The notes under the pieces are model-generated. The model saw only the letters and a program-made list of their open reading frames with translations. It did no database searches and was not told the DNA's origin. Of a stretch of DNA of 64,000 nt, positions 36,969 to 46,286 are shown one piece after another; the first letter of the stretch is position 1, and each line of letters starts with the position of its first letter. Source of the DNA: Mesorhizobium qingshengii (GTDB lineage Bacteria > Pseudomonadota > Alphaproteobacteria > Rhizobiales > Rhizobiaceae); contig NZ_JAPFQA010000002.1 of assembly GCF_027563465.1 (NCBI RefSeq), positions 124,001 through 188,000 on the forward strand, written 5' to 3'. The position numbers and the translations under genes are program-made.

Positions 36969-36987
36969 TCAATCGGGATGTTGGGGC

Positions 36988-37308
36988 TCAGAGGTTGCCG
37001 TTGATCCAGTGGGACAGGGCGGTCTTCGGCGCGGCACCTACCTTCATATCGGCCATTTCGCCGCCCTTGAAAATCATCAGCGTCGGAATCGAGCGAACGC
37101 CGAACTGCGCGGCGAGCTCGGGATTCTCGTCGATGTTCAGCTTGGCGATCTTCACCTTGGCACCAAGTTCGGTGGCGATGTCTTCCAGCGCTGGCGCGAT
37201 CATCTTGCAGGGACCGCACCATTCCGCCCAGAAATCGACCACGACCGGTACATTGGCGTTAAGCACATCGGCCTGGAAATTGCTCTTGTCGACCTTGACG
37301 GTGGTCAT
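36988..37308 (-). CDS. trxA: Thioredoxin
   Basis: A 106-residue cytoplasmic thioredoxin with the redox motif [13 protein letters not shown] and the cis-Pro region [12 protein letters not shown]. The start at 37308 ([11 protein letters not shown]) gives standard length; the frame's earlier Met at 37371 would add a non-homologous leader. It lies 75 bases downstream of addA, an arrangement conserved in rhizobia. Confidence 0.97.
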   Translation of the reverse strand: MTTVKVDKSNFQADVLNANVPVVVDFWAEWCGPCKMIAPALEDIATELGAKVKIAKLNIDENPELAAQFGVRSIPTLMIFKGGEMADMKVGAAPKTALSHWINGNL

Positions 37309-37383
37309 GCGGAAATCCTTTCGAGAATTTTTTGTCGCACCAAATGTGGTGGTGATCGCGCCCTTCTTCAAGCAGGTGTTGTG

Positions 37384-40300
37384 TCACGCTCCCGTGAGTC
37401 GAGCAAGAGCGGCATCCATGGCGCCGGTCGGCAATTCGATCAGCCGCGGCGCCTCGGTGAACAGCAAGGCCGCCCGGATCACGCGCCCGGGATAGAGCGG
37501 CTGCAACAGGGCGCGATAAAGCGCGAGCTGGAGGACATAAGCCGGCGGAACCTCGGCCAGAGAGTCGGGCGCCGGCCGGTTGGTCTTGTAGTCGACGATC
37601 GACACTGTGTCCGATGTCACCGCCAACCGGTCGATCTTGCCGGAAATCGAGCGCTTTTTGCCCTTTACCTCGAAGCTGCCCATGATGGCGACCTCGGCAC
37701 GCGACGACGGCGCGAACAGTGGGCCGAAGCGGGGGTCGGCAAGAATGGCGGTGACCGACACCAAGGCTTTTTCACGCTCGGATTGAGTCCAGTCCGCACC
37801 CGTTCGCGCGAGATAGCGTTCCGACGCGCCCTGGCGCTCGTGCTCGGCAATGCCGGGCAACATCTGCAGCAATTTGTGCAGGGCGAGCCCCCGCATCACG
37901 GCAAAGCCGGGCTCGGCATCGGCGTCCAGCACCGGCGAAGCCTTGTCGACCACGGCTTCCTTGCCTTCGTCGATCAGCGCCGAGGCGCCCGATGGCGACA
38001 GCGGACGCGGCAAGTCCTCGAAAGGTGGCAAGGGCCGGAACAGGCTTGCCGGCAACGGCCCGAAAACGTGCGTCCGCCGTGCCTGCTCGCTCGAGCTTGC
38101 CGCGACGGGCGGCAGCTTGGTCACATGGAAACGATGCACGGGCTCGCCACCGGCGGGATGCGGGCGCTGTTCGCTTTCCGGCGCGCCGATCAGGGCGCGG
38201 CTGACGATCGAATGCCAGGTGCCGGTGTTCGGCGCCCGCTTGCCATGATAGCCGCAGACGATCAGCCGGTCCTCGGCGCGGGTCATGCCGACATAGAGCA
38301 GGCGGCGGTATTCGTCGTCGGCGAGTTCTCGCGCACGGACTGCCGCCGCTTTCGAAAAGCCATTGGCGACATCGCTGGCCGAGCGCCAGAGATAGCCCTT
38401 GCCGTCCCAATATGTTCCCGAACCATCGAAAGGCATCAGGCGCGGCAGATGCTGGTCGCTGAACGGGGCGGAGCCGCCATCGACCAGGAACACCACCGGT
38501 GCCTCCAGGCCCTTGGCGGCGTGCACGGTCATGACCCGAACCTCGTCGCGGGTCTGGTCCATCTCGCGCTTGATCTCGGGGCCGGCGTTCTCCAGCGTCG
38601 AGAGAAACGCTTCCAGCCCCGGCAGGCCGGTTCGCTCCTCGGCAAGGCAGAAGCTCAGGAACTCGTCGAGAATATCGCCGGCTTCGGGCCCGAGCCGCGC
38701 GATCATCCTCCTGCGCACGCCATCGCGTGCCAGCAGGCCGGCATAGAATTCGAACACCGGCTTGAAGGCGGCCTCGTCAGCCCAGACGTCGAGTTGCGCG
38801 ACAATCTTCGCCAGGTGCTCGTTTTCTTCGGCATGCTGGCGCAGCGACGCGGCCAGCGACAGGCCGGGCGCCCTCTGCGCGGCGAGTGTGAACAGCGTCT
38901 CCTCCGGCAAGTCGAAGATCGGGCTGCGCAGCACGGCGGCGAGCGACAGATCATCCTGCGGCTGGATGAGGAGATGGCCGAGCGCGATCAGATCCTTGAC
39001 CGCGATATGGCCGGGCAGGCTCAGCCGGTCGGCGCCGGCGACCGGAATGTCGCGGCGCTTGAGCGCACGGGTCAGCGCATGGACGAAACGATCGCGCTTG
39101 CGCACCAGCACCAGCACGTCGCCCGGCCGCAGCCGCTTGCCACGGCCTTCGATGACCTCGCCGGCGCCAATCCAGCCGGCAATGGTGGCCGCGACATTCT
39201 CGGCAACGCGCACCGCCGGGGCATGGGCATGGTCGATGGCCTGGGTCCAGTCGTCGGGCTCGTCGACGACGTCAGCACCGAGCGACGGCCAGACCTCGAC
39301 ATAGCCGGGCGCGTCGGTGCGGATCGCCTTGTGGTTCAGCGGATCGGGATCGTGGCTGATGCCGCGCCGCACGAGGGGATCGGCAAAGACGCGGTCGACC
39401 GCGGCAAGAACGTCATCGGTCGAGCGGAACGACCAGGTCAGCTTGAGGTCGGCGAAGGATGCCTCGGCGTCGCGCACCCGCCCCGCGAACAACAAACGGC
39501 TATCGGCGAAGGAGTCGGGCGCCGCGCCCTGAAAGGAATAGATCGACTGCTTTTCGTCGCCGACGGCAAAGACGGTGCGATGGATCCTGTCGCGGGCACC
39601 GAAGCCGGCAAAGAACTCCTCCGCCAGCCGCTTCACCACCTCCCATTGATCCGGGCTGGTGTCCTGCGCCTCGTCGAGCAGGATGTGGTCGATGCCCTGG
39701 TCGAGCTTGTATTGCACCCAGGGGCCGGCATCGGGCCGTGCCAGCAGGTTGACCGTGCGGGTGATAAGGTCGTTGAAGTCGAGAAAGCCGCGGCTGCGCT
39801 TCAGCACTTCGTAGCGGGCGATCAGCCAGTCGGAGATGATCAGCGCGGCGCGCGTGCCTTCCAGCATCCGGAACAGCGCCAGCCGGTCGACGGTTTCGAC
39901 GATGGCACTGGCCGCCGAGAGATAGCGCTCGGCCAGATCCGGCAACCGGTCGACCAGGGCTTTCTTGAAAGCCTTTGCCGGATCGTAGGAGTCGCCATCG
40001 GCCTTGAGGAAGGCTCTCGCAAGCAGTTGCAGACGGCGAACGGGATCGCCCTCGGCGAAAGCCTGACGCGCATAAGGCAGGATGTTGTTCAACACCGATC
40101 TGGCGTCGGTGGAATCGGCGGCCTGGGCGAAGCCGGCAAAATAATCCGGCAGGAAACCCGGCAACGGCCAGACCGATGCCGCTATGCCTTCGGCCGTCTG
40201 GCCGGGGCGGAAATGGAACTCGTCGAACAGCGCCTGGAAATGCGAGCCGTCGCGCCCGACGGCGTCAATGAAATTGCGCAAACCGTCACGCTTGCGCACG

Positions 40301-40896
40301 ATCTCGCCCAGCAAGGCATCGAGACCAGCTTCACCGCCACGATCGAGAATGGTGGCAAAGGCCTCTGCCAGATTCCTATCGCCGGCGGCCGAGATCATCT
40401 CGCGGCGCGCGGCGGCAAACAGCGATGCCTCCATCTGGCTGTCAAGCATTTCAAAATGGGCAGGGATGTTGGCTTCCAGCGGGAACTGGTGGAGCACAGA
40501 TTCGCAGAAGGCGTGGATGGTCTGGATCTTCAGCCCGCCCGGCGTTTCCAGCGCCTCGGCGAACAGGCGGCGGGCACGGCGCATGGTTTCAGCATCGGGC
40601 CGGAGGCCTTCCAGCGCCTCGACCCTTGCCGCCAGATCCGCGTCAGCGAGCGTTGTCCACTCCGACAGTGTCGAAAACACCCGGTTCGACATGTTGGCGG
40701 CGGCCGCGCGCGTGTAGGTCAGGCACAATATCTTCGACGGATCGGTGCCGCGCAGCAGCAGCCGGATGACGCGCTGGGCCAGCACATGGGTCTTGCCGGA
40801 TCCGGCATTGGCCGACACCCAGGCGGAATTCCCGGGGTCGGCGGCGCGGGCCTGGCTGGAAGCCGTGTCGCTCGGGATGGGATAGGCCCTCTTCAT
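37384..40896 (-). CDS. addA: AddA, helicase-nuclease subunit of AddAB
   Basis: The 1170-residue AddA subunit of the RecBCD-like AddAB complex, which resects double-strand breaks for recombination. It is a UvrD-type helicase with Walker A in SANAGSGKTHVLAQR (about residue 28), further motifs ILLDEAQDTSPDQW and VMTVHAAKGLEAPVVFLVDG, and the C-terminal RecB-like nuclease motif VSIVDYKTNRP. ATG 40896 overlaps the addB stop (ATGA). A very long opposite-strand frame (36637-40965) mirrors this gene and is not coding. Confidence 0.96.
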   Translation of the reverse strand: MKRAYPIPSDTASSQARAADPGNSAWVSANAGSGKTHVLAQRVIRLLLRGTDPSKILCLTYTRAAAANMSNRVFSTLSEWTTLADADLAARVEALEGLRPDAETMRRARRLFAEALETPGGLKIQTIHAFCESVLHQFPLEANIPAHFEMLDSQMEASLFAAARREMISAAGDRNLAEAFATILDRGGEAGLDALLGEIVRKRDGLRNFIDAVGRDGSHFQALFDEFHFRPGQTAEGIAASVWPLPGFLPDYFAGFAQAADSTDARSVLNNILPYARQAFAEGDPVRRLQLLARAFLKADGDSYDPAKAFKKALVDRLPDLAERYLSAASAIVETVDRLALFRMLEGTRAALIISDWLIARYEVLKRSRGFLDFNDLITRTVNLLARPDAGPWVQYKLDQGIDHILLDEAQDTSPDQWEVVKRLAEEFFAGFGARDRIHRTVFAVGDEKQSIYSFQGAAPDSFADSRLLFAGRVRDAEASFADLKLTWSFRSTDDVLAAVDRVFADPLVRRGISHDPDPLNHKAIRTDAPGYVEVWPSLGADVVDEPDDWTQAIDHAHAPAVRVAENVAATIAGWIGAGEVIEGRGKRLRPGDVLVLVRKRDRFVHALTRALKRRDIPVAGADRLSLPGHIAVKDLIALGHLLIQPQDDLSLAAVLRSPIFDLPEETLFTLAAQRAPGLSLAASLRQHAEENEHLAKIVAQLDVWADEAAFKPVFEFYAGLLARDGVRRRMIARLGPEAGDILDEFLSFCLAEERTGLPGLEAFLSTLENAGPEIKREMDQTRDEVRVMTVHAAKGLEAPVVFLVDGGSAPFSDQHLPRLMPFDGSGTYWDGKGYLWRSASDVANGFSKAAAVRARELADDEYRRLLYVGMTRAEDRLIVCGYHGKRAPNTGTWHSIVSRALIGAPESEQRPHPAGGEPVHRFHVTKLPPVAASSSEQARRTHVFGPLPASLFRPLPPFEDLPRPLSPSGASALIDEGKEAVVDKASPVLDADAEPGFAVMRGLALHKLLQMLPGIAEHERQGASERYLARTGADWTQSEREKALVSVTAILADPRFGPLFAPSSRAEVAIMGSFEVKGKKRSISGKIDRLAVTSDTVSIVDYKTNRPAPDSLAEVPPAYVLQLALYRALLQPLYPGRVIRAALLFTEAPRLIELPTGAMDAALARLTGA

Positions 40897-43800
40897 GCCT
40901 CCCCTCCCTCGTCGCCGGCATCGCCGCCCGCCGACCATTCGAGCACGCGGGCAAGATGGTCGTAGTCGCCATCGGTCTCGCCTTCGCGAAACGGCAGCGC
41001 GCGCGACAGATAGCCGGTCGCCGGGTCGGCATAGTGGATCAACAGCTTTTCCAGCCGCGCCCAGGCCTCCTCGGCGAGATCGGTCGCGGTTCGCGGCTGG
41101 CGGTTGTGTTCGAGGATCGATTCCTCGAACACCTCGCCATTCGGCTTCAGCCGCACGAACGCCAGTTGCGACGGTTCGCGCGCGCCCAGATCCTTGAAGG
41201 CGCCGCGCCTGAGCAGCGCGCCCTCCAGCGCCAGTTGCGGGGCGAGCAGCGTGTGCGCCTGCGCCTTGGACGGCGAGGAACCCGTCTTGTAGTCCAATAT
41301 GTCGGCCATGCCGCCGGCCAGCAGGTCGACGCGATCGGCATAACCGGACAGCGTCACGCCGGACTGGCCGACGACGGTCTTTCCAGCACGCTCCTCGGCA
41401 TGCCGCCGTATTACCGCGTCGGCGCGCGTACGCTCCCATTCGACGATGTTGGCGGCGAGTTTTTCGAAGCGCGGCCACCATACGGCCTCGACATCGGCCG
41501 GAAGGGCGGCTTCGGCAAAACAGGCGCGACCCGCTGATATAAGCCCGGCGAGGGCATCCGGCGTGCGCGGATCGGCCACCTGCGCCGAGAAGAGATGCAG
41601 AATGGCGTGAAACAGCGTGCCGCGCTCGGCGGCACCCGGATCGCGGATGACCGGATCGAGCGGCATCAGGCCGAGGATCCTTCTTGCGTAGACGGCATAG
41701 GGGTCACGGCGCAGCGTCTCGATCTCGGTGACCGAGAAATAGCTTGGGCGCACTGACAATGGCGGCTTCGGCTGCGGCCGTGGCGCGAAATCCTGCCTGG
41801 GGCCGGTATCGAGCGTGCGTGCCCAGGCGAGCAGTTCGTCGCCGCGCCGGCGCAGTTCCGCCGCCTGGTCGGTGCCGATGAAAGTGAGGAGGCGCTGCAA
41901 CCAGCGCGATGGCACGGCGGGTGCGTCTCCGGCACGCGCCGAGTGAGCCAGCACCACTTTCCTGGCGCCCATGGCCATCTGGAAATCATGCGCGGCCAAG
42001 CCGATACGCCGTTCGGGCGGTTCGAGATCGATGCCCGTCTTCATCAGCCGCGACATGAAGCGGTCGCTCTCCGGCTTGCGCGGCCACACACCTTCGTTGA
42101 GCCCGCCGATGACCAGCGTGTCGACATCCTGCAACCGGGCTTCCAGCGCGCCCCAGATGGCGATGTTCCTGTCGGTGCCTTGCGCCGGCTTGACCGTTTC
42201 AGGCGCGATCAGCGCTTCCATCACGTCAGGCCATTCGCTCGCCGCGAACGACAGCGAAGCGGACGACGCGACCAGGCCGCGCAACAATTCGGCGAGCTTT
42301 TCGCCGGCGTCACCGGCATAGAGTTGGCGAAGGCCGCCATCTTCGGCGCGGCCGAGATTTTCGAGCGCCACGACGCTGGCCTTGACCAGCGCGGCAAGGT
42401 CCGCGTCCGCCTGGCCGCGAAAAGCCGCGAAAGGCGCCAGTGCTTGTTTGAGACACTCGAGCACATTCCGCGCGCCTTCAATGGAGCGCACGGTCAGGCG
42501 GGAAAACCAGAAGGGCGGCCGGCTGTCGCTGCCCAGGCCGGTGAGACGAGCCTCGAAGAGGTCGGACAGGGAAGTGATGTCGGGGCGGCCGGTACCACCG
42601 CGCAGCGCCACCAGTTCGACCAGTTCGGCCGCGTGGCGCACATCAGCGCGTTGCAGGCCGAGGCCAAGCAGCGGATGCTTGAGCAGCGATAAAAGGCCAA
42701 CCGGATCGCCTGGCCGGAACACCGCTTCGAGCGCCAGCCTGAGCAGGCTGGCCGCCGGGGTGTTGGCGAGCGGCGTGCCACCGGAATCGTCGGCGACGAC
42801 GCCGAAGCGCAAAAGCTCGACCGAAACGCGACGCGCCAGGGCGCGGTCACCGGTGACAAGCGCCGCCCTCTGGCCCGGCTGCTCAACCGCCTGCTTGAGC
42901 GCGACAGCGATGGCGACGGCCTCGTCGCGTTCGCTGGCCGCCTCGAGCAGCGTCACGTCGGCGAAGGCACCGGCGATGTCGTCGGCTGAGAAACCAGCGC
43001 GTGTCTCGGCCCAGAGTTCGGTGGTCTCGGCCGGCCGCAACGCTTCGCCGACAAGGGCGGCGCGAAGCGCAAGCGACGGCTCGGCCACGCCGATCTGCTC
43101 GACATCGCCGCGCAGCACGCCGATCTTGCCGATCAGCCTGGCCAGGCCATATTGCGGGTGGCCGAGCACGGCCGGACGCGCGCCGGGTGCCGCAATCGCC
43201 TGGAAGGACGCTTCGTCCAGCGTCCGGTCGAGACCGGGCAGCACGATGGCACCGCCGGGCAAGCGGGCGATCACGGCAAGCAGCTCGGCCGTGGCGGGAA
43301 TCGAACCGGTTGATCCTGCGGCAATGACTGGTCCGGCAGGCGGATTGCGCTGCAGCCGCGCGGCCTCGGTACGGATCAGCGCGCTGCGATGCGCGGCCGG
43401 ATTGGAGCGATCGCTCTCCTCGAGGAATTTCGGCCAGGCGTCGGTGACGATGCCGAGGAATTCGAGCGTCACCTGCCACCATCCGGCAAGGTTGCCGGTG
43501 ACCAGATCGGTGAGCTTTGCCCAGTCCGTGCCTTCCGTCTCGATCTCGTCCATCAGCCCCGCGAGATCGCGCGCCAGCCAGATCGCGTCGGCGGTGGAGG
43601 CCGGGATGACGATCTCCTCGGCGAACAGGGCCGCGACATGCGCCGGCAGCCGACGTTTCCAGGCGCGCACCAGCGGCGCCAGCAGCAGCAGGCGTTCGGT
43701 GGCCCCGATCGGCGGCGCGAGATCGATTGCCGCCGATGCCTCTGTCTCGAAGGCGGCCTCATCCTCGTCGAACTCGCCGAGCGGACGGATCACCGGCAGG

Positions 43801-44027
43801 ATCGCCGAGCCGCCGCCGCCGCGTGCTCGCAAGCTGTCGACGAAAACACCCCGCAAGGCACGCGCGGCACGGCGCGTCGGCACGTAGATGGTGACATCGG
43901 CCAGGGCGAGCGGGTCGCCGTCAAAGCGAAACCCCGGAACCAGGCGGCCGGCAAGCAGCGCCTCGGCAAGCGTCGGCAGAAACGGCGCTCCGGAGGGAAT
44001 CGAGAAAACGCGGCTTGAGCCGCTCAT
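40893..44027 (-). CDS. addB: AddB, second subunit of AddAB
   Basis: A 1044-residue alphaproteobacterial AddB. The N-terminus is a degenerate helicase-like part (VFSIPSGAPFLPTLAEALL) and the C-terminus carries a RecB-family nuclease motif (MADILDYKTGSSPSKAQ) preceded by PSYFSVTEIETLRRDPYAVY. With AddA it processes broken DNA ends. The start at 44027 overlaps the murU stop by four bases, and its own stop overlaps addA, so murU, addB and addA are translated as a chain. Confidence 0.95.
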   Translation of the reverse strand: MSGSSRVFSIPSGAPFLPTLAEALLAGRLVPGFRFDGDPLALADVTIYVPTRRAARALRGVFVDSLRARGGGGSAILPVIRPLGEFDEDEAAFETEASAAIDLAPPIGATERLLLLAPLVRAWKRRLPAHVAALFAEEIVIPASTADAIWLARDLAGLMDEIETEGTDWAKLTDLVTGNLAGWWQVTLEFLGIVTDAWPKFLEESDRSNPAAHRSALIRTEAARLQRNPPAGPVIAAGSTGSIPATAELLAVIARLPGGAIVLPGLDRTLDEASFQAIAAPGARPAVLGHPQYGLARLIGKIGVLRGDVEQIGVAEPSLALRAALVGEALRPAETTELWAETRAGFSADDIAGAFADVTLLEAASERDEAVAIAVALKQAVEQPGQRAALVTGDRALARRVSVELLRFGVVADDSGGTPLANTPAASLLRLALEAVFRPGDPVGLLSLLKHPLLGLGLQRADVRHAAELVELVALRGGTGRPDITSLSDLFEARLTGLGSDSRPPFWFSRLTVRSIEGARNVLECLKQALAPFAAFRGQADADLAALVKASVVALENLGRAEDGGLRQLYAGDAGEKLAELLRGLVASSASLSFAASEWPDVMEALIAPETVKPAQGTDRNIAIWGALEARLQDVDTLVIGGLNEGVWPRKPESDRFMSRLMKTGIDLEPPERRIGLAAHDFQMAMGARKVVLAHSARAGDAPAVPSRWLQRLLTFIGTDQAAELRRRGDELLAWARTLDTGPRQDFAPRPQPKPPLSVRPSYFSVTEIETLRRDPYAVYARRILGLMPLDPVIRDPGAAERGTLFHAILHLFSAQVADPRTPDALAGLISAGRACFAEAALPADVEAVWWPRFEKLAANIVEWERTRADAVIRRHAEERAGKTVVGQSGVTLSGYADRVDLLAGGMADILDYKTGSSPSKAQAHTLLAPQLALEGALLRRGAFKDLGAREPSQLAFVRLKPNGEVFEESILEHNRQPRTATDLAEEAWARLEKLLIHYADPATGYLSRALPFREGETDGDYDHLARVLEWSAGGDAGDEGGEA

Positions 44028-44770
44028 TGCAACTCGGCTAGGGCGCCGGCGACCGCTGCTTCCGCGAGCGGAATGGCATCGGGGGTGCCGACGGTGATCC
44101 AATGGCCATGCATCCGCATGCCGAACAGCCGGCCGGCGGCAATGGCCGAATCGAAATAGGCGTTGAGCGAATGCGGCCCCACAGGCGCATTCGCGAACAG
44201 GCGCGGATGAATGATTGCAGCCCCGGCATAGATCAGGCCCGCCGGATCGCCCTTTGACCGGCGCAAGGCGCCATCCGGCGCCACCAGGAAATCGGTGCCG
44301 CCGCAGTGTCCGGTCGCCTGATGGAGATCCGCCAGCATCAGCAGAATATCCATTTTCGCCGCGTCCCATGCAAGGGCGAGGCGGCCGAGATTGAGAGGGC
44401 CATCGTCGATCCAGAAAGTATCGGCATTGAGGATGTAGAAGGGGTGGTCGCCCAGGTCCGGCAGCGCCTTGACAATGCCGCCGGCGGAATCGAGCAGCCT
44501 TTCGCTCTCATCGGAAATGATGATCCGTGGCGCGCGGCGCGTGGCGACGTGGGCAACGATCTGTTCGGGAAAATAGTGGACGTTGACCACGGCCTTGCCG
44601 ACACCGGCGGCGGCCAGGCTGTCGAGGCCCCAGTCGAGCAATGTCTTGCCAGCGATCCGGACCAACGGCTTGGGGATGGTGTCGGTGATCGGCCGCATGC
44701 GCTTGCCAAGCCCGGCGGCAAGCACGATTGCTGTTTTGGGCACAATGGCAGTGTCCGGTCCTGCTGTCAC
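44024..44770 (-). CDS. murU: MurNAc-1-phosphate uridylyltransferase
   Basis: A 248-residue nucleotidyltransferase with the signature VLAAGLGKRMRPITDTIPKP and metal-binding ILNADTFW. MurU makes UDP-MurNAc from MurNAc-1-phosphate in the AmgK-MurU cell-wall recycling bypass known from Pseudomonas and Caulobacter. The immediate upstream gene encodes the kinase AmgK (fused to TsaE), which makes the assignment strong. The start is a GTG at 44770 overlapping the upstream stop (GTGA). Confidence 0.88.
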   Translation of the reverse strand: MTAGPDTAIVPKTAIVLAAGLGKRMRPITDTIPKPLVRIAGKTLLDWGLDSLAAAGVGKAVVNVHYFPEQIVAHVATRRAPRIIISDESERLLDSAGGIVKALPDLGDHPFYILNADTFWIDDGPLNLGRLALAWDAAKMDILLMLADLHQATGHCGGTDFLVAPDGALRRSKGDPAGLIYAGAAIIHPRLFANAPVGPHSLNAYFDSAIAAGRLFGMRMHGHWITVGTPDAIPLAEAAVAGALAELQ

Positions 44771-46278
44771 AGCGTTCGCTCCTCGAGCAAACCATTGGCG
44801 TTGTAGAAATCCCGCAGGCTGGCCAATGCAGGATGGGACAGCGCGCGCCGCAGATAGTCGCGGATGCGCGGCAGGTGCTTCAGATAATAGGGTTTGCCGT
44901 CGCGCTTTTCGAGGCGGACGAAAATGCCGAGGATCTTCGAATTGCGCTGCGCCGCCATGATTGCATAGGATTCCAGGAAGCTTGCCTCATCGAAAGCGCC
45001 GGCGGCATGGCGCGCCGCGACATAGGCGTCGAGCGTCTGCTTCTCGATTTCCGGCGATATGGTGACGCGCGCGTCCATGGCGAGCGAGGCAACGTCATAG
45101 GCTGACGGGCCGATCAGCGCATCCTGGAAATCGACGATGCCCAGCCGATCATGGCTGGCTCGATCGCCGCGCCAGATGATGTTGGGCGAATGGAAATCGC
45201 GCAACATAAGCGTGTATTCGCGGCCGTCCAGCCGGTCGAGAAGCGCATTCCACTCTTTGGCGTAGCCGGCGCGCAGGCTTTCGCTTGCCGGGCTGCCCGA
45301 TATCGCGGGCACGTACCAGTCGACCAGCAGATCGGCTTCGATCATCATGGCGTCGCGGTCGAAAGGCGGCACGTCGTGGAAGCCGCCCTGCCCCGTTTCC
45401 ATGCGTTGCGGCCATGTCCTGCCATGCATCATGGCGAGCAGCTCCGCGGCCGCCGCGTAACGCTCGGATACCGGTTGGCCGTCCTCGCCGAGGAATCCTT
45501 CGGAGCCAAGATGTTCGAGCAGAAGGAACCCCTGATCCTGGTCTTCGGCATGGATCTCCGGAACGCTGACGCCGCCAGCCTTCAATGCCCGGTCGATGGC
45601 GACGAAGGCGGAGACCGACTGGGCGGTGTGCGCGATCACGGCATAGGGCTTGCCGTCGCGCACCGGCGGGCCGAGCACCAGCCGCGGCGAGTTCATCAGC
45701 ACGCGCGGCTCCTGGCCGGCAAGCGAAACGATCTCATAGGAGCGGGCCGACGCATCGCCGATGAAATGGCGGCGCCGCGCTTCCCCCCAGCCGGCGCTCC
45801 CGAGAAAGTCGCGCATGGCCAGTGAGCGCGCCGCGCGGTCGAAGGCAGGACCTTGCCCCGACAGTCGCGCCAGCCGGCCCTCGCCTTCCTGGACGAGTTC
45901 GATCAGCACCGAGGTTTTCGGCAGATAGGACTCCGCCCGTTCCGGCCATTCGACCAGGGCGGCACCTTGCGCCAGGGCTTCCTCGAAACCCAGCTCGTCG
46001 ATTTCGGCCGCCGAGGACAGGCGGTAGAGATCGAAGTGATGGACCGGGATGCGCGTGTCGTAGCTCTGCACCAGCGTGAAGGTCGGGCTCGGAACGTCGA
46101 GGCCGGCATCGTCGGCCAAGGCCCTGATCAATGCCCGCGCCAGCGTCGACTTGCCGGCGCCGAGATCACCCTTGAGCGCCAGCACGTCACCGGCGCGCAG
46201 CGCCAGCGCCAGATCCTCGCCCAGCAGCGCTGTCTGTGTCTCGTCCGCGAGTAAACGCTCCAGCACCAATCCCGTCAT
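44767..46278 (-). CDS. TsaE-AmgK fusion: t6A ATPase plus amino-sugar kinase
   Basis: A 503-residue two-domain protein. Residues 1 to about 150 are TsaE, the ATPase that supports tRNA threonylcarbamoyladenosine synthesis (Walker A GDLGAGKSTLARALI, then SPTFTLVQSYD, HHFDLYRLSS). From about 155 on is an aminoglycoside-phosphotransferase-fold kinase with catalytic loop LMLRDFHSPNIIW and metal motif GIVDFQDALIG, matching AmgK, which phosphorylates MurNAc/GlcNAc at C1. MurU follows directly. The fusion is known in alphaproteobacteria; why two unrelated activities share a chain is unclear. It begins eight bases after divL. Confidence 0.88.
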   Translation of the reverse strand: MTGLVLERLLADETQTALLGEDLALALRAGDVLALKGDLGAGKSTLARALIRALADDAGLDVPSPTFTLVQSYDTRIPVHHFDLYRLSSAAEIDELGFEEALAQGAALVEWPERAESYLPKTSVLIELVQEGEGRLARLSGQGPAFDRAARSLAMRDFLGSAGWGEARRRHFIGDASARSYEIVSLAGQEPRVLMNSPRLVLGPPVRDGKPYAVIAHTAQSVSAFVAIDRALKAGGVSVPEIHAEDQDQGFLLLEHLGSEGFLGEDGQPVSERYAAAAELLAMMHGRTWPQRMETGQGGFHDVPPFDRDAMMIEADLLVDWYVPAISGSPASESLRAGYAKEWNALLDRLDGREYTLMLRDFHSPNIIWRGDRASHDRLGIVDFQDALIGPSAYDVASLAMDARVTISPEIEKQTLDAYVAARHAAGAFDEASFLESYAIMAAQRNSKILGIFVRLEKRDGKPYYLKHLPRIRDYLRRALSHPALASLRDFYNANGLLEERTL

Positions 46279-46286
46279 CGAGTGCG

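Noticed and set aside
36637..40965. Very long plus-strand open frame opposite trxA and addA
   Set aside because: It is a mirror frame produced by high GC content. Its translation is Arg/His/Gly-rich with no recognisable domain, while the minus strand encodes complete thioredoxin and AddA.
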